DNA of 64,000 nucleotides, taken from Agarophyton chilense. Taxonomy: Eukaryota; Rhodophyta; Florideophyceae; Gracilariales; Gracilariaceae. Below are positions 12,299 to 22,800 of the stretch, in pieces. The position numbers and the translations under genes were made by a program. Below the pieces are notes generated by a model. That model was not told the DNA's origin. It did no database searches and saw only the letters and a program-made list of their open reading frames with translations. Location of the stretch: NCBI GenBank assembly GCA_030374765.1, contig JARGXX010000092.1, forward strand, positions 1,116,001-1,180,000. Direction: 5' to 3'. How positions within the stretch are numbered: the stretch's first letter is position 1; each line of letters opens with the position of its first letter.

Positions 12299-13265
12299 TG
12301 CTTAGGGAAGTTTAGGAAAGGGCCACGAGCAGTGCTGAATTCGTGGCCGAGCTTGCCCAAACGGAATATCCCAACTCAAACGTTCGACAGCGAGGGCGAC
12401 AGCGGAGAATTTTGACGTCGTCTGCAGCGCTCACCGAGACGCGTCTCGTACGCGATCACAAGCGGAGCTCGGGTGCTCCCACGCTTGGAATATACTCACG
12501 GGCAGGGGCAGAAGGGGTACCCGGAACAGAAAAACCATCTCGACTTCTGGTTGGAACTTCTTGATTGAACCTACCGAGACTTGCTCGAGGTAGGCGGGCG
12601 CACTGGCGGGAGAAACTACCTCCGCTACCCTAAAGGATGATCCCCTGGACCCTGGTTACCCTCTCCAGGTGAGGTACGATATGATTACCTACCGAACTCT
12701 GCGCACTTCAGAGTCCGACGCTTTTAGTCCCTACGAGGCGTCCTAAGGACGGGTGTCGTCAAGATACACTTCCCCCAGTTGACCCAAGCTAGCCTCTTGC
12801 GGGAAAGTAGCGCGGTCGTGTGGTGTAGTACGGTTGCTCCTACACTTCCAAGCCCAATTAATTGACCTCCGTACTCTACGGACGGAGAGCAGGATTTCGC
12901 AGACTTCTCGGTCTCGTGCCGAGGGGGTACTATCAAACGCGATATGTTTTCGCCACCAAAGAGAAAGTCCGCAGGGTACACGCCTGTCGCAAAAGAAAAG
13001 AAACTTATTGATTTCAGATGAGCGTTAGTCGTAGATCGCGCACCTGTCGCAAAAGGAAAACTTCTTGAATCCAAATGAACGTTAGTAGAGCATGACGACT
13101 GCGAAGAGTCGACGCTCTGGGCCCAAAACCTCACAACGTGAGCACAGGTTAGGTAAAGGAAAAGAAAAAGGAGTGGAATAGACCAGAAGAAGAGAAAAAT
13201 AAAACAAGAAACACAAGTGAAGGTAGTCAGCCTTGACAATTTACTTCGGTCGTCGGCGACCGTCA
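12299..13265. other. Spacer, probably leader of copia-2, no gene seen
   Basis: This GC-rich stretch lies between the copia-2 gag and its probable LTR. A 182-codon minus-strand frame at 12724-13272 spans it but includes a tandem repeat and resembles no family. I regard it as untranslated leader or unrelated repeat DNA. Confidence 0.4.
12976..13090. repeat. Imperfect tandem repeat, two units of about 55-60 bp
   Basis: Each unit contains CCTGTCGCAAAAG, then a variable A-rich spacer and GAATCC/GATTTC leading to ATGA(A/G)CGTTAGT. The first unit is at about 12980-13030 and the second at about 13040-13090. Confidence 0.65.
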
Positions 13266-13269
13266 TTGA

Positions 13270-13761
13270 CAACTATATCTACCTTGCACACACTTCCGCC
13301 GCCAGTGCTAAACGTCGGCGGGTCACCCACATCTCACAGCTTGCCACTGTGCGACGAGGAGTTGCGCGCCAAAACAATTTCAAACATAAAACATAACAAA
13401 TAAAATCTCAAAAAAACATTCAAAATGGTGCGCCAGTGCCAACCGCCCCGCGCAGCCCAGATTCGGCTGTTACGGCCAAACCAGTATCCAGCCCACATTC
13501 GCACATTCTCTCCAATTGCAGAGCCCGTGCTCATTCAGCGCTCTAGTCCAATCAGATCGCTCTACCTGGGCCAAAGCCCCAACATGCCCCATTACAACCC
13601 GACCACTTGTCCATACCACGTTGCACGAGGGCATTTGCAGTAGCCAATCAGATGGCCGTTTAACGTTGAGATTGAGATGAGGCGCATATGCGTTTTTCCG
13701 CGGAGGGTGCCCAAAAGTGCCTATGATTAAATCCACTTTTTGTTTTCCACTATTTCCAACA
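13270..13761 (-). repeat. LTR related to the copia-1 LTR (5' LTR of copia-2 or solo LTR)
   Basis: The segment ending at 13761 reads TGTTGG on the minus strand, like the start of the copia-1 LTR. Inside it, ATTTGCAGTAGCCAATCA, a CGTTGAGAT block and GGCGCATATGCG at 13630-13700 match the copia-1 LTR at 11170-11240 with many substitutions. It lies upstream of the copia-2 gag in the right orientation to be its 5' LTR. The left edge is approximate because the end nearest gag is too diverged. Confidence 0.65.
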
Positions 13762-14011
13762 CTCCAAAGGGCTTAGGGGCACAGTCGACCAAACTTCAAC
13801 CTTAAAGGTACGTGTGATGTTAGTTAGATGCCCTTTCGATGTGTGATGGATATGAAATAGTTCTGGTATAAGAATGATACCAGAGAGATACATGTTAGCT
13901 GCTTTTTAAGGATTGAGTCGTGACACTGACTCAGCTTGTCCGCCATCCGCGCCCCACGGCCTCCCGACGCCGCTGCAATTCGCGCCCTTCGCCCTCATGT
14001 ACGCCGCTGCG

Positions 14012-14668
14012 ATGTCCAGGCCACAGCGCTCCATCTCCATCGCTCTGCCGTCCTCTATCTTGCGTAACGCACAGTCATTCGAGCTCCGCATCTACTGATC
14101 GGGTAGGTTGCGCGCGCTTCGGCCAACCTCAGCGTCCACGAGGGGATCATCTTTGACGAGCACCCGTACGAGTCCTCTCCGTGGTCGCACGGCTTGCCTG
14201 TTGATGCTTCCTTTCCCCGTGTGTGCTGAGCTCAGATGCGTAGTCGTGCTCAATCCGCTCGCACTTGCCAATCACGTTGCTTGCGGCTATTGCATGCCGT
14301 TTTGCGAAGAAATCGCTGTCTCTAAATCTTCCGACAGGGCCCTGCTGCCAGCATGCTACCCACAAGGTACATCGATGTCGGTGTACCACATTCGGTCGAG
14401 TTTCATCGCGCCGTCTCCCCGATCACCCGTGTCAGCGTCGATATGAAACCATCCGGCAATGACTATCAAAACGTTTCTGGCAAGTACCTCTTCGGAGGCC
14501 TATTGTCTCGCAACCGCACCCGAGCAGGGCACACGTACTGTGGCTATTAGGTCTGCACAGGAACGTGATTGTCCGATGTGTTCACCAAAAGCGTCGTGTG
14601 CGACAAGTACGATCTGGTCATCGGAACCTCAGAGCCCAGCACCCCCATCGACGATTTAGAGATAAACA
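14012..14668 (+). pseudogene. SPOUT1: Broken SPOUT1/C9orf114-like RNA methyltransferase gene
   Basis: Three plus-strand frames spell one protein in order. First, at 14012, SISIALPSSILRNAQSFELR matches the conserved start of the SPOUT domain of the SPOUT1 (C9orf114) family. After a frame change, at 14105-14165, VARASANLSVHEGIIFDE follows as expected. The C-terminal third runs from 14353: YIDVGVPHSVEF, TRVSVD, NVSGK, then TYCGY, a TAG at 14548 and a TGA at 14566, and finally LSDVF and KYDLVIGTSE. SPOUT proteins bind AdoMet through a knotted fold and methylate RNA. Two stops, at least two frame changes and a shortened middle make this a pseudogene. It has no close host neighbour and sits among transposons. 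Confidence 0.8.
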
Positions 14669-14722
14669 CGGCTTCCCCCCCCCCCCTCGCCCCCTTGTAA
14701 CGATCTTTCCACTGTGTTTGAC

Positions 14723-15623
14723 CTAGTGCAAGGCCCCGAGCACAGCGTAATCTGCACATGCGGCTTCGATTGCTCTTTCTTGGCATCTTGGTTCGCATCT
14801 TAGATGGGGCATTGCTCCGAAAGGAGTGATTAAAATGCTAAGAGAGGCATAAATCCCTCGATGATACCAGCTCTCTTTCAAAAGCACAAAAGCCATCTCT
14901 TTTATCTCCAGTTTTATGCCGGGAAATGTCTCATTCCACCGTCCCTTAATCACCAAAAGAGCAGGTTTTCGGCACTGAGCACCAAGCGTTAATGGACGCC
15001 GACGCCGAACGCACTTCACAAGAGCGTCTATGGCTAGACATCGAGGGTGGGCATCGGCATTTTCTCTGACCATCAGGATCAAACCTTCAAACACAGTGAA
15101 ATTGTCTTTCGGTGACCAAATTTTGCTTTCCGGTGGGAACAGAATCAACGGGTGAGCTGCCCTTGCAGCCAGCGTCTCCATAATTGCTCGAAGCATATAC
15201 AACCTCGATAAATGTGGAAACTGGGGCAATTTCGGCAAAAACTCTTGTCTTCAGAAACTGTCATGCCCTTTCGGAGTTGTGCTCAGCTCCGTCAACGATC
15301 AATAAGCCGGTGACATAGGCAATAGAACAGGCCAACTCACGGTTTCGTGGAATAGTCGACAACAATAGCAGTTGTCTTCAGCTTCCGACCAGACTCTTGA
15401 CGATTGGGAAAACTTATGTTGAGAACTTACCTGACGAATTCTCCAATTGTACATTTGATTTTTGCAGGCCTTTTAACAAATCCTGAGCGGCTTTGAGCGG
15501 AAAATCGCTGGCCTTTTCCAAAATTCTCTTGCTATTAAGAGCAGACTGTGCTCGTTGATTTGAAGAAGAGTCGCTATGAACATTGTTGGAGTGCAGATCC
15601 ATGGTCTGCACTTCATCTCTCAT
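14723..15623 (-). CDS. Unidentified host protein, two-exon model
   Basis: Exon 1 starts at ATG 15623 and ends at 15431 before a consensus donor (CAG|GTAAGT on the minus strand). Exon 2 runs from 15243 to the stop at 14723; the acceptor ...ACAAG|AG keeps phase and avoids an in-frame TGA. The intron is 187 bp. The product is about 237 residues: a polar, Ser/Asn-rich N-terminus, then a helical stretch (LYMLRAIMETLAARAA, FTVFEGLILMVREN, CLAIDALVKCV) that looks like an alpha-helical repeat scaffold. I do not recognise the family. An open frame just upstream (15904-15620, minus, MVSTALRAFLKC...) may be an earlier exon. It could be a gene remnant, as the region is transposon-rich. Confidence 0.4.
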
Positions 15624-15904
15624 TGTAGGTTGTAAATAATGTGCACAACGTCATTGATGTTGTTAAGAGAACCCACTACCCCCCTCCGATGGTCAGATAT
15701 CCAGCCCCTGGCCTGCGGTTCGGCGACAGTTACGGATATGAGACACATATCCGTAACGAGCGCAGAAAACGCAATGCTGGAATCTGAGGAGTGCAAAGAA
15801 GATTCAGTAGCCTCAACATGCGTCAAGAAATGTGGGAATTCCTTGTGGACTTTCTCAAGACGAGTAGGGCATTTCAAAAAAGCTCGAAGTGCAGTTGAGA
15901 CCAT

Positions 15905-16690
15905 CCACCAGTTGAATTCGGCGAATCAAACAGCGCACAAGTGATATTTGAGCGCATTATTCGACAAATTTATACTTCATTTGATCATTGGTCACTTTTA
16001 GCAATGCACGCGCAGAAGGGCTGAGCGCTGCTATTGTTGGACGTATGGGAATCACGTAATTAAATTCCCAGCAACTTGAGAACGGATACTTGAGCTTTCT
16101 GAGAGGTAGCATCCCGAATAGTGCTTACTGTCGTATAGTGGCAGAAGAGCTGACCTTTGAGGTGGTCAATATACTACACTGACATTGTAGGTGATGGATT
16201 CGAGGGATCATTGGCCCTGAATGTTCGGGAGAGCTACTATCTAGGTGTTGTCAGCCACGTTTAGTGTTGACATGTACCTTCTGGTTGAGTAATTGTTAGT
16301 AATTTTAATTGTAATTATATTTATTTTAGTACAGTAGAGGAGTGGCCACCTGGCACTGTAGCCAGTTTTGGCCAGGTCGTTGACTCTAGGTCGGAGACGG
16401 TGCCTTGCTGGCACCTCCCGGCTGATCTGGAGAGTGCAGTCCACTTCATATAGGGAACTGCACCTCCCCCATCCTAATCTGATAAAGACAGGAACCACTT
16501 GGGTCACGACTATACCTTTTGGTTCATTGTTTTTTAAATACCACATAGGCTTTCCCGCGCGTCGACGCCTACCATCGTTCACCTACACGGTATAGGCTAG
16601 TCGCCCCGCCGTTTGCCCCTGCGGGTTTTCAAGGTGCCCTGTTACCATCAAGGTTTACTACGTTTTCCTTCTTAGGTTGAGCGTCACTAC
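15905..16690. other. Spacer, no gene seen
   Basis: This is mixed AT-rich (16270-16335) and GC-rich sequence before element A. A 113-codon minus-strand frame at 16241-16582 has no family features. The AT-rich part resembles the style of the A LTR start but I could not align it. Confidence 0.4.
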
Positions 16691-17578
16691 TAAAGGACAA
16701 TGCCCTTCAAGGGGGTTTCTTCCCAGGACTTAGAGATTTCGCTCGCTTGAAGACTAGCTTGGTCTATAACAAGCTATACCGCTATTGCTTGCCGACGGCC
16801 GGTTAGGACCGGAAGTGCACACTGGTGGAACACGCGGACTACACGGATGCCGACGCTCGAGTGCGAAGCGTGCCACACGTGGCCAGGATTCTACATAATG
16901 GTTAGTATTATTTAGTAGTTTTTAGTATTTATTTAGCTATGCTATCGCTATTTAGTGTCTTTTTTTCGGGCGCGCGCCCACTGTCAGGGGCTGCGCACCA
17001 CACTACATAGGAGGTTGAGCACTGCTCCCAAGTAAACACCCTTTTGAGAGATCCCAAGGAGGGAGTCTTGGCTCTGAACTCTTCGCCTTCAGCGCGTCTT
17101 CACCGCATACTGCATTAGCGCCCGTTGCACGTTAGTTCATCCACCCCTCTGTCGACTAGAGTGCTACCACCACCGTGGGTTCATATTTAATCGCCGACAC
17201 TTGTCGTAGTCTCGCCCCTGTATAGGGTTTCGCCCCCGTTTTCCTCTTGTTCTCCTTTTTGGCTCTCGTGAGTGGCCGCCTCACTCACCTGGCTCGTCCA
17301 CCTCATAGGAGTGTTTCCTCGCTCCTTTTTCGACAATCGCCGTGGTACCGCTCCGCCTAGGATTGGTCACACCCCGGACGGTGCTGTGCTCATCTAAACA
17401 CTCTAGGTATATCCCGCCGGATTGGCCTCGGTCTTACACCCGAATTCGTCGTGCCTTTGCAGAGTGGCTCTGTTTCTGTGCTCCGCTGGGACGCGTCTCC
17501 TCTGCCTGAGGCGTGTCTCTCAAGAGAGGAAGATCCCGAACATCTTCGTGGTAGCTCCGCTCCAAGCGTTGTCCAACA
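16691..17578 (+). repeat. 5' LTR of element A
   Basis: It is 888 bp, the same length as the 3' copy at 26931, and ends in CA. The first base pair is TA here where the 3' copy has TG, probably a point mutation. A third copy is inverted and split by element B. Confidence 0.92.
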
Positions 17579-17581
17579 AAC

Positions 17582-17599
17582 TGGTCTCCTCACTTAAAA
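17582..17599 (+). other. Primer-binding site of element A
   Basis: Three bases after the LTR the sequence reads TGGTCTCCTCACTTAAAA. Element B has TGGTCTCCCGACTTAGAA two bases after its 5' LTR. TGG is the complement of the tRNA CCA end, so the primer tRNA should end in GGAGACCA; which tRNA this is was not determined. Confidence 0.7.
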
Positions 17600-17743
17600 G
17601 TTTGAGTTGGGCACAATCAGTCACGATTAATTGGACAGAGGACTCAAAAATTGAGGTTGATCTCAGTTGCCCTCTTTGAGGAAGTTTCTTGGCCCCACTA
17701 GCCGATCGGGTTTGGATACTCAAGTGTAACGGATTCTGATCTC

Positions 17744-19804
17744 ATGTCGTCCAAAGACCGTCCGAAGACGCGGAGTCAAACCGGTGCACCGGAACCATCG
17801 CAACCATCCGGTATTCTGGTCCGTTCAAGGTCTCATACCGGTGGATGGACTAGCGTACCAGGTGGAAGGACCTCGAGACCTCCTGGTTCTGATTCGACAT
17901 CCCCAGCAAATGGAGCAGGACCGGCGTCTGCCGCCGCCCAGATGCGCTCCTCTGCTAGGGATGTCACGCTCCATCCCAGCTTTGCAGCTGTGGAAAAGCA
18001 ACTCCGCTCTATGCGGGAAGCTGAAATCATCCCTGCAGAGGAGTTCGATTCCCTTCGCAAGAAGCTAAATGACACTGCTACGCAGGATTTTTCTGAGGGC
18101 CTCTGTGTCCTCCGTGCAGATGTGAACTCGATTCTAGAGTCTCTTGGTGGACCGTCGGCCTTTGTCGAGGGCGTCGCGGACAAGTTCTCGGGCGTCCGAA
18201 GCCATCCCGAGACGTTGGAACAAACCCTCATGTCGGGAGATGATCTGGCCAAGCCGGTTGCAGTATCCCACAAGGGAAGAAAGGAAGAGAACCGCCAGGC
18301 TCGAAAGAAGCGAAGTAACACGGATCCCGAACCGTCAGACTCCTCATCCTCGGAGTCCGACTGTTCCAATTCAGCGGTGGAAGTAGCTCGCCGTGGGCGT
18401 TGCTCACGCTCTAAGCGGTCAACAGCCACCCATGGTGTGATCCGCGCCCGCACGAAAGGAAGAAAGCACACAGGTTTGAAGGAGCTGAAACCGACCAATT
18501 CGCTCTTTAAGAAGCTCTTATCATACCGGTACTACCGTTTGGAGGACTCCTCTTTGGATCGTACACCCCGTGGTACAGGAAGAGTGAAGGACTGCATTAA
18601 GCGAATGCAGCTCTCACTTCGCAACCAGTTGTTTTCTGGAGAAGACCCAATATTGGTGTTGGATTTCTTGGCACGCTTTGTCGCGGAAGCTGACATCCTT
18701 GGAATGAACGAGGGACAGGCCTACATTGCCTTACCGTACTTCTTACGTGGGCTTGCAGAAGACCAGTATCCCTCTGTCAGAGGTTCATCACGCACCTCCG
18801 AAAGAGAGGTCAGATGCTAGCCTGTAGCAGTTCAGTACCTCCTGAGGTCGTATGCTACTAACTCCGCCATTCAGCAGGCTATACGCGCCCTGCGGGACAC
18901 TCGCCAGTGGCCAAGCGAGTCGGAAACCGATTATTCGTCGCGTCTTAAGAAGGCCTTCCACCGCTGTCGCAATGTTTACCCCGCTGAAGAGCGTTGTACC
19001 ATGTTTGTCGATTGTTGGGACCCGGCGATCCAGACTCTTGTTGTTCGACGTCGAGAAGATAGACCTAATGCCCCGTATTTGGAACTAGTGCAGTTCGCTC
19101 GTGCAGAAGGTGAAGCCCTGCGCGCACGCACTCCTGGCTCCAAGGTTAGGTCCGAAAAAGCGTTGATGTTACAACCGGGTACCCCGTCAGCTTCAATGAT
19201 CGACGAACAGGCCTCTCGAAGGGATTATGATAACGTTCAGCTAGCCCATAGCGACGTTCATTCCATCCCAACAACGGAGTTATTCTCAACCTTGGACGAG
19301 ACACAATACGTGATTGAGGATGACACGCTACTCTATGCGGATAATGGTCGCGTTCGTGCGCCACGCGTCCCACACGAGAGTGGTAATGTCCGCTTTTCGC
19401 GTCCTGGTTGGAGAGATACCCGCCCCGCGGTGAAGTTCGCCGAGCCTCGCCATCCAACAGCGGCTTTTGGTCTGATTTGTCATCTCTGGTACAAACCAGG
19501 CCATACTTCTCCACAATGTGTGTTGTCTCTCCGAGAATGGGCACCAGTCGTAGTCAATTACGATGCCCTATCCCCGGAGGAAAAAGCAGCTGTTCCGATT
19601 GCATCGTATATCCGTGCTCGAACGGATGTTCCACGTCACGTGTCACTTCCCCGAGCTCGGGTGGTACCTGCACCGGAATCCCGTGTCACCGACGTGGTCG
19701 GTCACCCCACCGCTTCTGCGGTACCTTCTGGACCTGATGCCCAGGAGTTGCCCGCTCAACGCCCTGAGCAGCCGCCTCCGGCAGATCAGGCCCAGAAAAA
19801 CTAA
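17744..19804 (+). pseudogene. Gag of element A
   Basis: The frame starts at ATG 17744 (SSKDRPKTRSQTG), passes an Arg/Ser/acidic linker and enters the Gag core (YYRLEDSSLDRTPRGTGRVK, PILVLDFLARFV, GMNEGQAYIALPYFLRG). A TAG at 18818-18820 replaces a Trp kept in element B (CWPEAVQYL). The core resumes in the same frame and reaches a zinc-knuckle region at about 19470-19515 reading CHLWYKPGHTSPQC; the second Cys of CX2C is Trp, while element B keeps CYLCYLRGHKAPDC. Gag ends at TAA 19802-19804, directly after the candidate frameshift heptamer. It is inactive by stop and knuckle mutation. Confidence 0.88.
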
Positions 19805-19828
19805 ATGTGGGAGTCTCCTCTCAAGGAG
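19795..19828 (+). promoter_or_regulatory. Candidate -1 ribosomal frameshift signal, element A
   Basis: The gag frame ends CAG AAA AAC TAA. The heptamer G-AAA-AAC (19795-19801) abuts the stop, and pol is open in the -1 frame from CTA 19801. Thirteen bases after the heptamer is a stem (19815-19819 with 19824-19828; CTCCT/AGGAG, loop CTCA). Element B has the same heptamer, stop, spacing and stem with compensating bases. The heptamer is not the strict X-XXY-YYZ form (G in place of A). Confidence 0.65.
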
Positions 19829-22800
19829 GGGCGCCCTCAGAGTCGAGGTCGACGGCGCCCGAGGCGTCCAAGCCTCGCTCCCCGGTCAGAATCCTTTCAA
19901 GGAAAGAGGCCGTCAATGACGTGAACTCGGAACACTTTAGTGTTCTACGTCGTCCGGGGAAACGTGTTTCCCATGACCGGTTCCCGGATAGAGTTCTGGT
20001 GATGGCCAAGAGAAAGTACAAGGTCTATGCTGACCTCGGCCTTTCACCCCAGTTTATGGTGCCACACCTTACCGTCTTCAACATCGGTGCCGGTCCGAAC
20101 TTTGTCGTGGAGGAAGTGTTACCGCCTGCTTTGCAGTCTTGAATCCGCCGCAACCACGTCCCGGAGGTCGCTGACGCGAACAACAAACCGTTGGATACGG
20201 TGGGGTTCATATAAATGGTAGTCCGCGTTGGCGCTCGCGTGGTGAAACTCGACTTCGTCGTTTGTCGGAAATAAGCCGCCCCAGTCATCTTGGGTTGCGA
20301 CTTTTGCGACCGCTTCGTCGAAGCGATCTTCCCCCGCCAACGGCATGTCGAGATGGAGGATGGATCGTCCACATCGATCGTTCGTCGTCCGCTTAGGCGT
20401 CACACGAAGAAGCATGTCCCGCTACCGGCAGTACAGGAACCTGGACCGGATAACCGTGAATCTAATAAGCTCCGCTTCGCAGCGTCGTTGTGCGTCCCGC
20501 CTGAGTCCCAAATGATGGTGAAAGTAACCTCCCATCAACATGGACTCCGTGTCTTGCAACCATTGTCGTCACTGTATGACGGGCACAGCCTCGCAATTGC
20601 GAATGGAATCGTCCATTTGAAGCCAAACCAACCGTTTCACGTGCTGATCGCCAATCTAGGGACTGTACCCCAGTATCCGATGAAGAACCAAGTGATAGGG
20701 TCCGTCATGCCGCACGCCATCGCTATGGTGCCAACAAAGCTGACCGCAGCTGACTTTCTCGGACTCGTTCACTCTAAGGAGGGAGACAGCCCGAAACCCG
20801 TTTCATTGCCAGTACCCGGGGTTCAACCTCTAACATCAGGGACGCAGCCCGTTTCAACGAGTGGTGACCGCCCCGATCCAGTCCAAGAGCTCGAGGATCT
20901 GAATCTCAGCCACGTCCCGGAGTCACACCGCCATCGATTGCGAGAACTTTTAAGGGACTTCACCACTATGTGGGACGGCTCCCTTGGTGAGATTGCCACT
21001 ACGGAACACCGGATTGATTTTCTACCGGACACCCGCCCCATCCCTCAGCACCCATACCGTGCCGGACCCGCCACACGCGCGGAGGAAAACTCACAAGTGG
21101 ATAAAATGCTTCGAGCAGGAGTCATTGAACCAGCTCAGTCACCGTGGGCTTCTCCATTAGTACTGGCTCGAAAGCAGGATGGTTCCTGGAGGTTTTGCGT
21201 CGACTACCGTCTGTTGAATGCCGTTACCGTCAAGGGCGTGTATCCAATCCCAAGAATAGACGAGCAAATTGACTCGCTGGGCACCGCCACCGTCTTTAAA
21301 ACCCTGGACGCCAATTGGGGATACTGGCAAGTTCCCGTAAGGAAGCGAGACCAGGATAAAAACCGCTTTCGCGTGTCATTCCGGTCTCTACCGTTTCTAA
21401 CGGATGCCTTTTGGTCTTACCAACGCCCCCGCCACTTTCCACCGAGCCATTGACATCCTATTGGACCGCTTCAAATGGCGTATCTGCCTGGTCTACCTTG
21501 ATGACATAATCGTCTTCTCAGATAATCTGGACACACATCTCACTCGTGTGAGGTATATCATGACCACGCTTCGAGATGCAGGTGTCAATCTTAAGTTGAA
21601 GAAATGTTACTTCTTCACGGACACTGTGAAGTATCTCGGCCATGTTATCCGTCCAGGACGTGTTACAATCGAGGAGACTCGTGTTAATTCACTCAAGGAG
21701 GCTAAAGAACTGCGGACGCAAACCGAGCTTCGTTCCTTTCTGGGACTCGCAAACGTCTACCGACGATTCATCCCGCACTTTGCGGACAAGGCTGCACCAT
21801 TAAACGCGCTTTTGCGGAAAGACCAACCACCAAAACTGGACCCCTCAACCCCCTTTCAAACGGAATCTTTCAACTCTCTTAAGGATTCTGTCGTCTCTGC
21901 CCCGATCCTCTCGTTGCCCAAGCCTGGAAGGCCCTTTCACCGTAGATACGGACGCCAGCGACTACCAAGTAGCTTTTGCACTGTTTCAAACTGCACCCAA
22001 TTGGGAAAGACGCCCCGTAGGGTACTGGTCCCGATCGCTAAACGTCCACGAGAAAAAATACTCCGTCTCGGAGAAGGAATGCCTTGCAGTAGTGTGGGCA
22101 TTATAAACGTTGCGCCCCTATCTCATGTGTAATCATTTCACCGTTTTTATGGACCGCGCATCACTTCGATGGCTACTCTCCATCTCGGAGCCTTCAGGCC
22201 GCTTTATGCGTTGGCGTTTCCGTCTAGCGGAATTTGACTTTGATGTGCAGTACCGAAAAGGATCGTGCAACACCCAAGCCGATGCTCTCTCCCCCCTGGT
22301 CACTACTGGCGAAGCACTACCCGTCAAACAAGATGAAATACCCTGCTTTGCAGTGATTGGCGACGACGCTACCATCGAGGACGAGGAACAAGACACGGAC
22401 TCTTCAGATTCCAGTTCCGAATTGGACGACTTCCTTCTCTCGGAAGATTCCGAGAAACCCTTACCAGGGAACTTCGTGCCTGTTAGTCTAGAGGAGATGA
22501 TACAGGAGCAATTCACTGACCCGTTCTGCGCGAAGGTCCGCGCTCAACTCAATGGAGGAGGTACTCTCCACTTTCAGGTGAATGACGCCGGATACCTTGT
22601 ACGGACCGACGGATTGCACCCACAAATCGTGGTACCACATAAACTCCAGTCGAGAGTATTGCAGATGTCGCACTACTCCAAACTGAGTGGCCACGTCGGG
22701 GGACGAAAACTTTACTTCACCTTACGCCGTAACTTCTACTGGCCTGCCATGGCAGTGGACTGCTACGCAACGGTGCGGTTTTGTACCGATTGCGCTCGGA

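Noticed and set aside
12724-13272. 182-codon minus-strand frame with a hydrophobic start
   Set aside because: It crosses a tandem repeat and resembles no family; more likely a leader of copia-2.
16241-16582. 113-codon minus-strand frame
   Set aside because: Low support, AT-rich end, no motif.
17833-18498. 221-codon minus-strand frame opposite gag of A
   Set aside because: A shadow of the gag coding strand; the Arg/Ser linker produces it.
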